Assembly: GCA_032718475.1 (NCBI GenBank) | Contig: JAUCBJ010000276.1 | Coordinates: 1-39,484 of the forward strand | Reading direction: 5' to 3' | DNA from: Nemertoderma westbladi | Taxonomy: Eukaryota; Xenacoelomorpha; Nemertodermatida; Nemertodermatidae | DNA length: 39,484 nt | Shown: positions 27,346-37,652 of the stretch, one piece after another | How positions within the stretch are numbered: the first letter of the stretch is position 1 | How the letters are laid out: every line of letters starts with the position of its first letter | Position numbers and translations under genes: made by a program | Notes under the pieces: generated by a model | Databases searched by the model: none | The model's input: the letters and a program-made list of their open reading frames with translations, nothing else | What the model was told of the DNA's origin: nothing

Positions 27346-28750
27346 GTTTACTTACACGGAAACTGTTGGACGCAGTAAGTATAGTAAAGTGATCAGTTTC
27401 ACTACAGCCTACGGTAACCAACCATTCGATGTTATGGTGGTGATATAATTGATTCTACGGGGGGGGGGGGGGGGGGGCACTGTCTTGGAGCAGTGTTGGA
27501 AGTAAATATTTCACTGTTCTGGGGGCAGTGAATGGAAAGGAATATTTCTCTGTCAAGGCTTTTACGGGAGGCTGACCTACAGATGCCGTTACGAGTCTGT
27601 CTGTAACTCTTATGAGTGTTATCAAGTGCCTTGGGGTACACTCACAAAGTATGGGTGTATATATATATTATCTAATATATATATCTAAACTGAATGTATA
27701 ACCAATTATTATAAGTATAAAGCTTCGGTGCTTACAAACTGCTTCAAGGGGGGATGATAGTTACGTGTAAACCGTTCTGTTATATTGTGTTGTTGGCGAG
27801 TAAATGTACGTGTGGTTTATATATATTACAGGTACGACACTATGTTGGACTTAGTGCGTGGTAAGCGCACAGTTCACTCATGCTGCATACATAGTGCCAA
27901 TTGATATTAGTTGCCAGTTGGGGAATATTATTGCAGTACTATGGACGCACACACTCGCACTAAAATGAACCGAATCTATTACAGACAGGGCGCAGTCAGC
28001 ACTAACCGTGTGGAAATCGAGTTGGTTTGATCTCTGGTCTTGTATGTTAATCAACAATAGTAAAGCAATAATAGTAAATAATGATAATGCAATAATTTAT
28101 GCAACAAGATGTTAAAATACATGCAGCAAGCTACAATGCATGCAGCAAGGTGAAATCTTACGAGTCCGGTAGTTACAATGACTCGCAACAGGCTAATATG
28201 TTGTTATGTTACGCCTGGAACTAATGGAATGAACATCGACTATATAAGCAAGCAATACTGCAAAAATAGAACAGCCAATAGGGCATAAGAATACCTTTAC
28301 CGGTAGTTACCAATGAGAGTTCAGCACTACCATAACTGCTGCTAGGCAACATATAAAGAAGGTTCACGGTGGTATACAACATGAGTTAGGCATAAATATC
28401 ATACGCACAGAAATTGAATGATTCTCTGATAAAAATATAAGATTTCGATATGCAGTTAGCGTGTGCAGCAAAACTACCCGATGAAAACAAACCATCACCT
28501 TGCCTAACTGTAAAAGTAACCAAAATAAAGCTGTTTGATAAGAGTCTATTTCCTGACTTTAACATAAAGGTTATTAAATAAAGGTGTAGTTCATAATGTC
28601 TATGAAATATTATATTCCTAAATATTACATGTTTTTTGAGGCTGTATATTAATGAATTTAATGTTATTTTTAATTGTTATTTTATTAGTAATTTTAACAA
28701 TTACTTAATACCCGATGCCTGACCCAGTGAAAATCATAATAAGTAGCAGA
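27346..28750. other. No gene recognised; contains G19 tract
   Basis: About 1.4 kb without a supportable gene. It has a G19 run at 27459-27477 and a TATATA stretch at about 27660-27690. The last 150 bp before 28750 are AT-rich and would be the 3' flank of the ORF1-like pseudogene. Confidence 0.5.
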
Positions 28751-29044
28751 TTAAACTTCCTCGTCGGAAAGGTTTTCGTTGTCATCAGCGGGTAGTTTGT
28801 CGTACACGTTATTCGAAGTCGCCCTGATAGTGTGATCAGAGGATTTATGCAAAGATGACAGACGCTCTGCCGACTGTTCCCTGCGGTTCAATGTAGCCAC
28901 ACCGGGTAGGTGGCGAAGTGATGCTTTGAGAGCTTCAATATCACCGTCATTCTTGATACGCATTGGTCCGCTTTCTACAGCAATCCTAACAAAGATTGAC
29001 CCATTCAACGTGTAAGCAGCATATATTGCTTTGCTACGTTGCAA
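28751..29044 (-). pseudogene. LINE ORF1-like protein, C-terminal part
   Basis: The frame reads LQRSKAIYAAYTLNGSIFVR, then SGPMRIKNDGDIEAL and an acidic tail DDNENLSDEEV before the stop. The pattern 'NGxIFVR...I...xDIxxL' is typical of the C-terminal domain of LINE ORF1-type (FP-like) RNA-binding proteins. The upstream half of the same domain lies across a TIR element at 29587-29725, in the text LPKGIYLSEHLTARRSAQL. The gene was therefore split by the TIR element insertion. It could be the relic of a different LINE family from family A, which shows no ORF1 here. Confidence 0.72.
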
Positions 29045-29453
29045 TACACGAAGTGGGGACTTCGCGCAGCACGAAGTTGGCAGAGCCTTAGCGAATTGAC
29101 ACTGTTAGGGGGTGGGTCAATTTATGCAAATAGTTGTCGTTGTCACGTTGGCCCTCTAGCGGCAGACTGGAGAACTGCATATGGATTCGCCTCCTTTGAA
29201 AGTCACAGCTAATGGTCTAATACATATCTGCCAAGTTTCAGCTTAAACGGATTAAAAGCAAAGAAATGGGAGGGCATTTAATGTTTAGACATGTGGCCCT
29301 CTAGCGGGAGACCATTGCACTGATGGTGTCTGAAAGTCTCTCAAAAATCTCAACTTTTGCTCATATTGATACCTACAAATTTTCAACTTGGCAGCTTTAA
29401 ATCCGACAAAGTTATTAGCATGTCAAAATCGTAACGACGACGACGACGACGAC

Positions 29454-29485
<32 letters not shown>

Positions 29486-29584
29486 CAACGACGACGACGA
29501 CGACGACAACTATTTGCATAAATTTACCCACCCCCTAACAGTGTCAATTCGCTAAGGCTCCGCCAACTTCGTGGCTCGCCCCAC
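29045..29584 (-). mobile_element. Non-autonomous TIR element, copy B
   Basis: Inverted relative to copy A (22587-23120) and closely similar over its whole length, with a longer CGA/ACG trinucleotide run (29434-29512). It lies inside the ORF1-like reading frame. The TIRs match copy A (GCACGAAGTTGGCAGAGCC on the left, its complement near 29560). Confidence 0.9.
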
Positions 29585-29586
29585 AT

Positions 29587-30195
29587 TAACACGACGTAAT
29601 TGCGCAGATCGACGGGCTGTTAAATGTTCCGATAGGTAGATACCCTTCGGAAGTTTCCGTTTGTTGAGGAACATCATTCGCCGAGATGAGTGTCTGATGA
29701 ATCGGATTATAATAGGGTGGCAGTGAGGCTTACCACCGCCAACCTGGTTACCACTGGTAGGGATCCAAGTCAGTGGAAAAGATCAATATTCCGGGTTGCT
29801 ACCCCGAGATTCTCGACTAGCTGACACACCTAAACCTTGTCGGTATCTTGATCAGCCGAATCTGGATTCCTTTGTTTTCTGGAGACCCCGATTTCTCCCC
29901 CGTTTTCTCCGATTCTGGGGACCAATATGTTGTTACGGCGCAAGTACGGTACTGGTCCATGCTGTCATTCTCCGATTTCAGATTTTCGTTCTCGAGTTTA
30001 AGTTTTTTCACATCTTCCTTGAGTACGGAGTTCTCCCATTTCAAATTATCGATTAAAGCAGAGAGAGCTTCTAGAGGTTTGAGTTTGTCTTGGATTACCA
30101 TTGATTGCTCCTGCATCGACTTGAGGATTATCTCTAATCTGTAGGAGAGTAATCTGTAAGAGGTAGGTTGCGGATTCTTGGGTGGCGGCATTACA
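29587..30195 (-). pseudogene. LINE ORF1-like protein, N-terminal and middle parts
   Basis: The minus strand from about 30195 has a Pro/Asn-rich start, then a leucine-rich coiled coil (LEALSALIDNLKWENSVLKE, DVKKLKLENENLKSENDS). The later conserved text is in other phases: RRNNILVPRIGENG, then LVENLGVATRNIDLFH, then PHCHPIIIRFIRHSSRR and LPKGIYLSEHLTARRSAQL. This order (coiled coil, 'RRNN', 'LG...DI..xH', 'RPIIVRF', 'iYlsEdLT') matches LINE ORF1 proteins. At least two or three phase changes between blocks show it is broken. Confidence 0.72.
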
Positions 30196-30224
30196 GCATT
30201 AGTATTATTATTATTATTATTACG

Positions 30225-30735
30225 GTGGCTGATTGCGGCCAATTATTTCCATTTTTTAAATGTTTTTCACCCAGGTGAAAAACATTTATCACCCGCGTGA
30301 AAAACATTTATCACCCGGGTGAAAAACATTTATCACCCGGGTGAAAAACATTTATCACACGGGTGAAAAACATTTATCACCCGGGTGAAAAACATTTATC
30401 ACCCGAATGAAAAACATTTATCACCCGTGTGAAAAACATTTATCACCCGGGTGAAAAATATTTGAATGTTTAACTATTGACTTTCGTTGATTGTTTTGGT
30501 TAGAATAACATGCCACAATAACGTGATCCTGTCCCTTAATTGATTAATAAGATTAATCGAGATATTAATTCGCCAAGAGTGAATCTGGATCAAAATCAGC
30601 ATTATTCGATATTATTTATAAGGAAACTAACTACATGTGTTCAGAGTTCTGTTGTTTTTCACCCGGGTGATAAATGTTTTTCACCCGGGTTAAAAAGAAT
30701 TTAAAAAATGGAAATAATTGGCCGCAATCAGCCAC
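30225..30735. mobile_element. TIR element with CACCCGGGTG minisatellite core
   Basis: The terminal inverted repeats start GTGGCTGATTGCGGCC, continue AATTATTTCCATTTTTTAAA, and mirror each other from 30225 and 30735. Next to the left TIR is an array of about nine 22-bp units (CACCCGGGTG + AAAAACATTTAT) at 30268-30462, with a further inverted pair at 30655-30690. No coding sequence. It sits just upstream of the ORF1-like pseudogene. Confidence 0.85.
30268..30462. repeat. 22-bp minisatellite with palindromic CACCCGGGTG
   Basis: About nine units; variants include CACCCGCGTG, CACACGGGTG, CACCCGAATG and CACCCGTGTG. Confidence 0.95.
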
Positions 30736-31014
30736 TGTATAGTAAACTGTGTACAGTTCAATATTAAATTAATCAGTTACGCATTAGCATTTATTAAATA
30801 GTTAATATATTTGGCTACAATCGAAAGTCAAGCAGATGGCAGATCACATGATGTATATTAATACCAGTACCAGTACTGCTGTACTGGTGTTCAGCTGTAA
30901 TAGACTAGTACTCTTTAGCGAGGCTCTCTCCACTTGCCAAGCCTTAATAATACATCATAACTCTACATCATTACATCAATACTACAACTATATATATAAC
31001 ATATCTCCATTGTT
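30736..31014. other. No gene recognised
   Basis: AT-rich. It has a small perfect hairpin CCAGTAC-TGCT-GTACTGG around 30870-30888. Confidence 0.5.
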
Positions 31015-31024
31015 ATGGAAGTGC

Positions 31025-31124
31025 TCATGGGTGATAGGGAATTGTGGCGGCGCAATTTTGTTGACAAGCCGGCACAGCATTCTTAAAAATGCAGCTGCAA
31101 TGCAGCATGCATCCTAGTAGTAGA
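31025..31124 (+). mobile_element. LINE family A, 100-bp 3' end (copy 5)
   Basis: The last ~18 codons, the stop, 3' UTR and TAG tail of family A, 5'-truncated. ATGGAAGTGC at 31015-31024 and 31125-31134 is an exact 10-bp target duplication. Confidence 0.95.
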
Positions 31125-31495
31125 ATGGAAGTGCGGAGAAATTCAGTTTGTAGAATGTTGGGTTTGTGATGCCCGCGAAAAAAATAAAAACTAAATAAAC
31201 TGGAGTGAATTCCATAACCGAAACATTTATTATCAATATGTTGCCCGAAATAGATAGTGACAATGTGTTGGCAAGCTGTATTTTTCGAGGTGTTTGTTAT
31301 TATGCATTTATTATAATAGGAAGGCATCTAGGGGTCTTTACCTCGAATGATAAGTTTATTTTACCGAAAATAACTCATCTTTTATTGGCGCAATTGTAGG
31401 ACTAATCCCATCACATGCGTACTTTTAAACTGAGTAGTGTACAAATTTAAGAATCGTGTAATTTTTCTTGAAATTAGTATCTCATATCTCTCCAA

Positions 31496-31538
31496 ACCAC
31501 GTACGCGTTTCGACCTTACTGGGTCTCATCAGCGTGGT
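31496..31538 (-). ncRNA. Hammerhead ribozyme motif (type I, minimal stem III)
   Basis: On the minus strand all conserved core positions are present: stem I ACCACG, CTGATGA, stem II GACC-CAGTAA-GGTC, GAAA, a very short stem III (AC-GC-GT), then the cleavage base A, then stem I CGTGGT, which pairs perfectly with the first strand. Predicted self-cleavage is between the bases at 31502 and 31501. Such compact type I hammerheads are known from small retroelements (retrozymes, Penelope-like elements and the schistosome Sm-alpha repeat). Activity is not shown, but the match is complete. Confidence 0.85.
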
Positions 31539-31542
31539 GTCG

Positions 31543-31600
31543 GATTCGAACATGGGACCTCGAGGTTGAAGCCGAGACTATAACCACTAGGCCACAGGTT
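31543..31600 (-). ncRNA. tRNA-like RNA polymerase III promoter / SINE head
   Basis: On the minus strand, box A TGGCCTAGTGG (31594-31584) and box B GTTCGAATC (31551-31543) match the tRNA consensus with normal spacing. The sequence runs directly into the hammerhead. It reads as a tRNA-derived short element, not a tRNA gene, because no full acceptor stem is seen. Confidence 0.75.
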
Positions 31601-31754
31601 CTTGAGATATTGAGTATTAATTTCAAAGCCAGCTGCCATTTTATAAAGAAGGGTAAAGACCCCTAGATCCCTTCCTATAATAAAAGCCCGTAATAGAGAC
31701 AGACATGTTATGAGAGAATACATTTAATTTTATAGAGTCATGGGAATTTTAAGC

Positions 31755-34700
31755 AACTTATTGGGTAAGTGACTCATTGGGTAAGTGACTTATTGGGTAA
31801 GTGACTTATTGGGTAAGTGACTTATTGGGTAAGTGACTTATTGGGTAAGTGACTTATTGAGTAAGTGACTTATTGGGTAAGTGACTTATTGGGTAAGAGA
31901 CTTATTGGGTAAGTGACTTATTGGGTAAGTGACTTATTGGGTAAGTGACTTATTGGGTAAGTGACTTATTGGGTAAGTGACTTATTGGGTAAGTGACTTA
32001 TTGGGTAAGTGACTTATTGGGTAAGTGACTTATTGGGTAAGTGACTTATTGGGTAAGTGACTTATTGGGTAAGTGACTTATTGGGTAAGTGACTTATTGG
32101 GTAAGTGACTTATTGGGTAAGTGACTTATTGAGTAAGTGACTTATTGGGTAAGAGACTTATTGGGTAAGTGACTTATTGGGTAAGTGACTTATTGGGTAA
32201 GTGACTTATTGGGTAAGTGACTTATTGGGTAAGTGACTTATTGGGTAAGTGACTTATTGGGTAAGTGACTTATTGGGTAAGTGACTCATTGGGTAAGTGA
32301 CTTATTGGGTAAGTGACTTATTGGGTAAGTGACTTATTGGGTAAGTGACTTATTGGGTAAGTGACTTATTGGGTAAGTGACTTATTGGGTAAGTGACTTA
32401 TTGGGTAAGTGACTTATTGGGTAAGTGACTTATTGGGTAAGTGACTTATTGGGTAAGTGACTTATTGGGTAAGTGACTTATTGGGTAAGTGACTTATTGG
32501 GTAAGTGACTTATTGGGTAAGTGACTTATTGGGTAAGTGACTTATTGGGTAAGTGACTTATTGGGTAAGTGACTTATTGGGTAAGTGACTTATTGGGTAA
32601 GTGACTTATTGGGTAAGTGACTTATTGGGTAAGTGACTTATTGGGTAAGTGACTTATTGGGTAAGTGACTTATTGGGTAAGTGACTTATTGGGTAAGTGA
32701 CTTATTGGGTAAGTGACTTATTGGGTAAGTGACTTATTGGGTAAGTGACTTATTGGGTAAGTGACTTATTGGGTAAGTGACTTATTGGGTAAGTGACTTA
32801 TTGGGTAAGTGACTTATTGGGTAAGTGACTTATTGGGTAAGTGACTTATTGGGTAAGTGACTCATTGGGTAAGTGACTTATTGGGTAAGTGACTTATTGG
32901 GTAAGTGACTTATTGGGTAAGTGACTTATTGGGTAAGTGACTTATTGGGTAAGTGACTTATTGGGTAAGTGACTTATTGGGTAAGTGACTTATTGGGTAA
33001 GTGACTTATTGGGTAAGTGACTTATTGGGTAAGTGACTTATTGGGTAAGTGACTTATTGGGTAAGTGACTTATTGGGTAAGTGACTTATTGGGTAAGTGA
33101 CTTATTGGGTAAGTGACTCATTGGGTAAGTGACTTATTGGGTAAGTGACTTATTGGGTAAGTGACTTATTGGGTAAGTGACTTATTGGGTAAGTGACTTA
33201 TTGGGTAAGTGACTTATTGGGTAAGTGACTTATTGGGTAAGTGACTTATTGGGTAAGTGACTCATTGGGTAAGTGACTTATTGGGTAAGTGACTTATTGG
33301 GTAAGTGACTTATTGGGTAAGTGACTTATTGGGTAAGTGACTTATTGGGTAAGTGACTTATTGGGTAAGTGACTTATTGGGTAAGTAACTTATTGGGTAA
33401 GTGACTTATTGGGTAAGTGACTTATTGGGTAAGTGACTTATTGGGTAAGTGACTTATTGGGTAAGTGACTTATTGGGTAAGTGACTTATTGGGTAAGTGA
33501 CTTATTGGGTAAGTGACTCATTGGGTAAGTGACTTATTGGGTAAGTGACTTATTGGGTAAGTGACTTATTGGGTAAGTGACTTATTGGGTAAGTGACTTA
33601 TTGGGTAAGTGACTTATTGGGTAAGTGACTTATTGGGTAAGTGACTCATTGGGTAAGTGACTTATTGGGTAAGTGACTTATTGGGTAAGTGACTTATTGG
33701 GTAAGTGACTTATTGGGTAAGTGACTTATTGGGTAAGTGACTTATTGGGTAAGTGACTTATTGGGTAAGTGACTCATTGGGTAAGTGACTTATTGGGTAA
33801 GTGACTTATTGGGTAAGTGACTTATTGGGTAAGTGACTTATTGGGTAAGTGACTTATTGGGTAAGTGACTTATTGGGTAAGTGACTTATTGGGTAAGTGA
33901 CTTATTGGGTAAGTGACTTATTGGGTAAGTGACTTATTGGGTAAGTGACTTATTGGGTAAGTGACTCATTGGGTAAGTGACTTATTGGGTAAGTGACTTA
34001 TTGGGTAAGTGACTTATTGGGTAAGTGACTTATTGGGTAAGTGACTTATTGGGTAAGTGACTTATTGGGTAAGTGACTTATTGGGTAAGTGACTTATTGG
34101 GTAAGTGACTTATTGGGTAAGTGACTTATTGGGTAAGTGACTTATTGGGTAAGTGACTTATTGGGTAAGTGACTTATTGGGTAAGTGACTCATTGGGTAA
34201 GTGACTTATTGGGTAAGTGACTTATTGGGTAAGAGACTTATTGGGTAAGTGACTTATTGGGTAAGTGACTTATTGGGTAAGTGACTTATTGGGTAAGTGA
34301 CTTATTGGGTAAGTGACTCATTGGGTAAGTGACTTATTGGGTAAGTGACTTATTGGGTAAGTGACTTATTGGGTAAGTGACTTATTGGGTAAGTGACTCA
34401 TTGGGTAAGTGACTTATTGAGTAAGTGACTTATTGGGTAAGTGACTTATTGGGTAAGTGACTTATTGGGTAAGTGACTTATTGGGTAAGTGACTTATTGG
34501 GTAAGTGACTTATTGGGTAAGTGACTTATTGGGTAAGTGACTTATTGGGTAAGTGACTTATTGGGTAAGTGACTTATTGGGTAAGTGACTTATTGGGTAA
34601 GTGACTCATTGGGTAAGTGACTTATTGGGTAAGTGACTTATTGGGTAAGTGACTTATTGGGTAAGTGACTTATTGAGTAAGTGACTTATTGGGTAAGTGA

Positions 34701-36578
34701 CTTATTGGGTAAGTGACTTATTGGGTAAGTGACTTATTGGGTAAGTGACTTATTGGGTAAGTGACTTATTGGGTAAGTGACTTATTGGGTAAGTGACTTA
34801 TTGGGTAAGTGACTTATTGGGTAAGTGACTTATTGGGTAAGTGACTTATTGGGTAAGTGACTTATTGGGTAAGTGACTTATTGGGTAAGTGACTTATTGG
34901 GTAAGTGACTTATTGGGTAAGTGACTTATTGGGTAAGTGACTTATTGGGTAAGTGACTTATTGGGTAAGTGACTTATTGGGTAAGTGACTTATTGGGTAA
35001 GTGACTTATTGGGTAAGTGACTTATTGGGTAAGTGACTTATTGGGTAAGTGACTTATTGGGTAAGTGACTTATTGGGTAAGTGACTCATTGGGTAAGTGA
35101 CTTATTGGGTAAGTGACTTATTGGGTAAGTGACTTATTGGGTAAGTGACTTATTGAGTAAGTGACTTATTGGGTAAGTGACTTATTGGGTAAGTGACTTA
35201 TTGGGTAAGTGACTTATTGGGTAAGTGACTTATTGGGTAAGTGACTTATTGGGTAAGTGACTTATTGGGTAAGTGACTTATTGGGTAAGTGACTTATTGG
35301 GTAAGTGACTTATTGGGTAAGTGACTTATTGGGTAAGTGACTTATTGGGTAAGTGACTTATTGGGTAAGTGACTTATTGGGTAAGTGACTTATTGGGTAA
35401 GTGACTTATTGGGTAAGTGACTTATTGGGTAAGTGACTTATTGGGTAAGTGACTTATTGGGTAAGTGACTTATTGGGTAAGTGACTTATTGGGTAAGTGA
35501 CTTATTGGGTAAGTGACTTATTGGGTAAGTGACTTATTGGGTAAGTGACTTATTGGGTAAGTGACTTATTGGGTAAGTGACTCATTGGGTAAGTGACTTA
35601 TTGGGTAAGTGACTTATTGGGTAAGAGACTTATTGGGTAAGTGACTTATTGGGTAAGTGACTTATTGGGTAAGTGACTTATTGGGTAAGTGACTTATTGA
35701 GTAAGTGACTTATTGGGTAAGTGACTTATTGGGTAAGTGACTTATTGGGTAAGTGACTTATTGGGTAAGTGACTTATTGGGTAAGTGACTTATTGGGTAA
35801 GTGACTTATTGGGTAAGTGACTTATTGGGTAAGTGACTTATTGGGTAAGTGACTCATTGGGTAAGTGACTTATTGGGTAAGTGACTTATTGGGTAAGTGA
35901 CTTATTGGGTAAGTGACTTATTGAGTAAGTGACTTATTGGGTAAGTGACTTATTGGGTAAGTGACTTATTGGGTAAGTGACTTATTGGGTAAGTGACTTA
36001 TTGGGTAAGTGACTTATTGGGTAAGTGACTTATTGGGTAAGTGACTTATTGGGTAAGTGACTTATTGGGTAAGTGACTTATTGGGTAAGTGACTTATTGG
36101 GTAAGTGACTTATTGGGTAAGTGACTTATTGGGTAAGTGACTTATTGGGTAAGTGACTTATTGGGTAAGTGACTTATTGGGTAAGTGACTTATTGGGTAA
36201 GTGACTTATTGGGTAAGTGACTTATTGGGTAAGTGACTTATTGGGTAAGTGACTTATTGGGTAAGTGACTTATTGGGTAAGTGACTTATTGAGTAAGTGA
36301 CTTATTGGGTAAGTGACTTATTGGGTAAGAGACTTATTGGGTAAGTGACTTATTGGGTAAGTGACTTATTGGGTAAGTGACTTATTGGGTAAGTGACTTA
36401 TTGGGTAAGTGACTTATTGGGTAAGAGACTTATTGGGTAAGTGACTTATTGGGTAAGTGACTTATTGGGTAAGAGACTTATTGGGTAAGTGACTTATTGG
36501 GTAAGTGACTTATTGGGTAAGAGACTTATTGGGTAAGTGACTTATTGGGTAAGTGACTTATTGGGGAAATGACTCATT
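31755..36578. repeat. 16-bp satellite, about 300 copies
   Basis: A 4.8-kb array of CTTATTGGGTAAGTGA, nearly perfect. Recurrent variants are ACTCATT for ACTTATT, TTGAGTAA for TTGGGTAA and GTAAGAGAC for GTAAGTGAC. Degenerate units trail off on the right to about 36655 (GGGAAAGTGACTCATTG). Confidence 0.98.
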
Positions 36579-37350
36579 TTTAGTTTTAGATAACATTTTA
36601 TGGGGCAAGTTACTCGTCTGATTTTTATTGGGAAAGTGACTCATTGTGGAAGTGACTGTACCCCGCTAGGAGGTATGCCTACGTGGTTGTTGAAGACCCT
36701 AGAGAGGTCTTGTATTCGGTTGTTCGTGGTTCTGAACCTCTTATCGTAACCGAATTTAAATAAATTGTAAATATTGCGAACCAGTAGTTTGCGTGTTTTT
36801 GTAATTATTTATAAATTTAATGTCATATTTATCTTGAATATTATTTGTCTTATTAAAAAAAATAGCATATTGGTATTATTTACTTATTACATTATATTAG
36901 CATTGGCATTAGCATTAGCATTAGTAGTAGATGACATTCCTACTAACATATTGTTACTTATTCACCACGCTGTAACACTAATTGCCGTAATGCAGCCCCA
37001 TATGCTGACAAATACTTCATGCCCATACGATTAATTAATTAAACATTTGGTGGTAACATTAACAAGCGGCTATGTATAATCTGCTCACTTCCGCATTTTA
37101 TTGATAATCAATATTGAATAAATTACGTATTTATGTTTCTTACATTTCTGTATATATTTCTCTATTTTCTATATATTTCTTTATATTTTATTTTCCATAT
37201 TTCGACCAGTACTTCGCATATTTTCATCACTACTTTCATATAAAAGTGTTATTAGGTCCGCGCGTCCGCGTAGCGAGATTATTCACTCCGTTGGTGTTGG
37301 TGTTGCCGGTGTTATTGTTAATTTACAGTTGGCTTTACGGCTTAATTTCA
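36579..37350. other. No gene recognised; (CATTAG)n run
   Basis: Decayed satellite to about 36655, then AT-rich sequence with a short GCATTA/CATTAG run at 36897-36930. Open frames here lack features. Confidence 0.5.
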
Positions 37351-37352
37351 TA

Positions 37353-37425
37353 CGGCACAGTGGCGAAGTGGGTAGAGCGTGGGACTTTGAATCTCTAGGA
37401 ACCGTGTTCAAAGCCCATTCCGGTG
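37353..37425 (+). ncRNA. tRNA-derived SINE-like head (Gln-TTG-like)
   Basis: Box A TGGCGAAGTGG (37361-37371) and box B GTTCAAAGC (37406-37414). The anticodon-arm-like text GGGACTTTGAATCTC resembles tRNA-Gln(TTG). The cloverleaf is imperfect and CCGGTGATTTTTTT follows, so I read it as a SINE or tRNA pseudogene. Confidence 0.65.
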
Positions 37426-37652
37426 ATTTTTTTCATAGTAAGATTGGTAGTAAGCCAATCAAAGAGACAAGTTCATGCGTTAGTAGACGCGGACCTTTAG
37501 CGCGATATCGCGCTTGCATTTCTCTTCTATATCAGAACTTACATCAAATCGTAAACGCTACAATTCCACATACAACATATATTTCCAGTTTGGGCAAACC
37601 ACAACAGCAAGCGAGCTTAGCATACGTACGATGCAGGTACGGTAGTCTCTAC
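37426..37652. other. Possible SINE body, unassigned
   Basis: A T-run after the tRNA-like head, then unassigned sequence up to the 60-bp array. GATTGGTAGTAAGCCAATC (37443-37461) forms a small hairpin. Confidence 0.4.

Larger units (their letters stand above)
31309..31682. repeat. Inverted repeat pair around tRNA-like/ribozyme unit
   Basis: TTATTATAATAGGAAGG-CATCTAGGGGTCTTTACC at 31309-31342 is mirrored at 31649-31682 with few mismatches; the similarity extends outward by roughly 15 bp. The enclosed 300 bp contain the tRNA-like promoter and hammerhead motif. Confidence 0.8.

Noticed and set aside
29690-29720. Second hammerhead-like CTGATGA
   Set aside because: No GAAA with flanking stems follows.
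30268-30462. CRISPR-like array of 22-bp repeats
   Set aside because: The repeats are head-to-tail with no spacers and lie inside a TIR element.
37353-37425. Functional tRNA-Gln gene
   Set aside because: The stems are imperfect and the 3' part diverges; it is better read as a tRNA-derived element.
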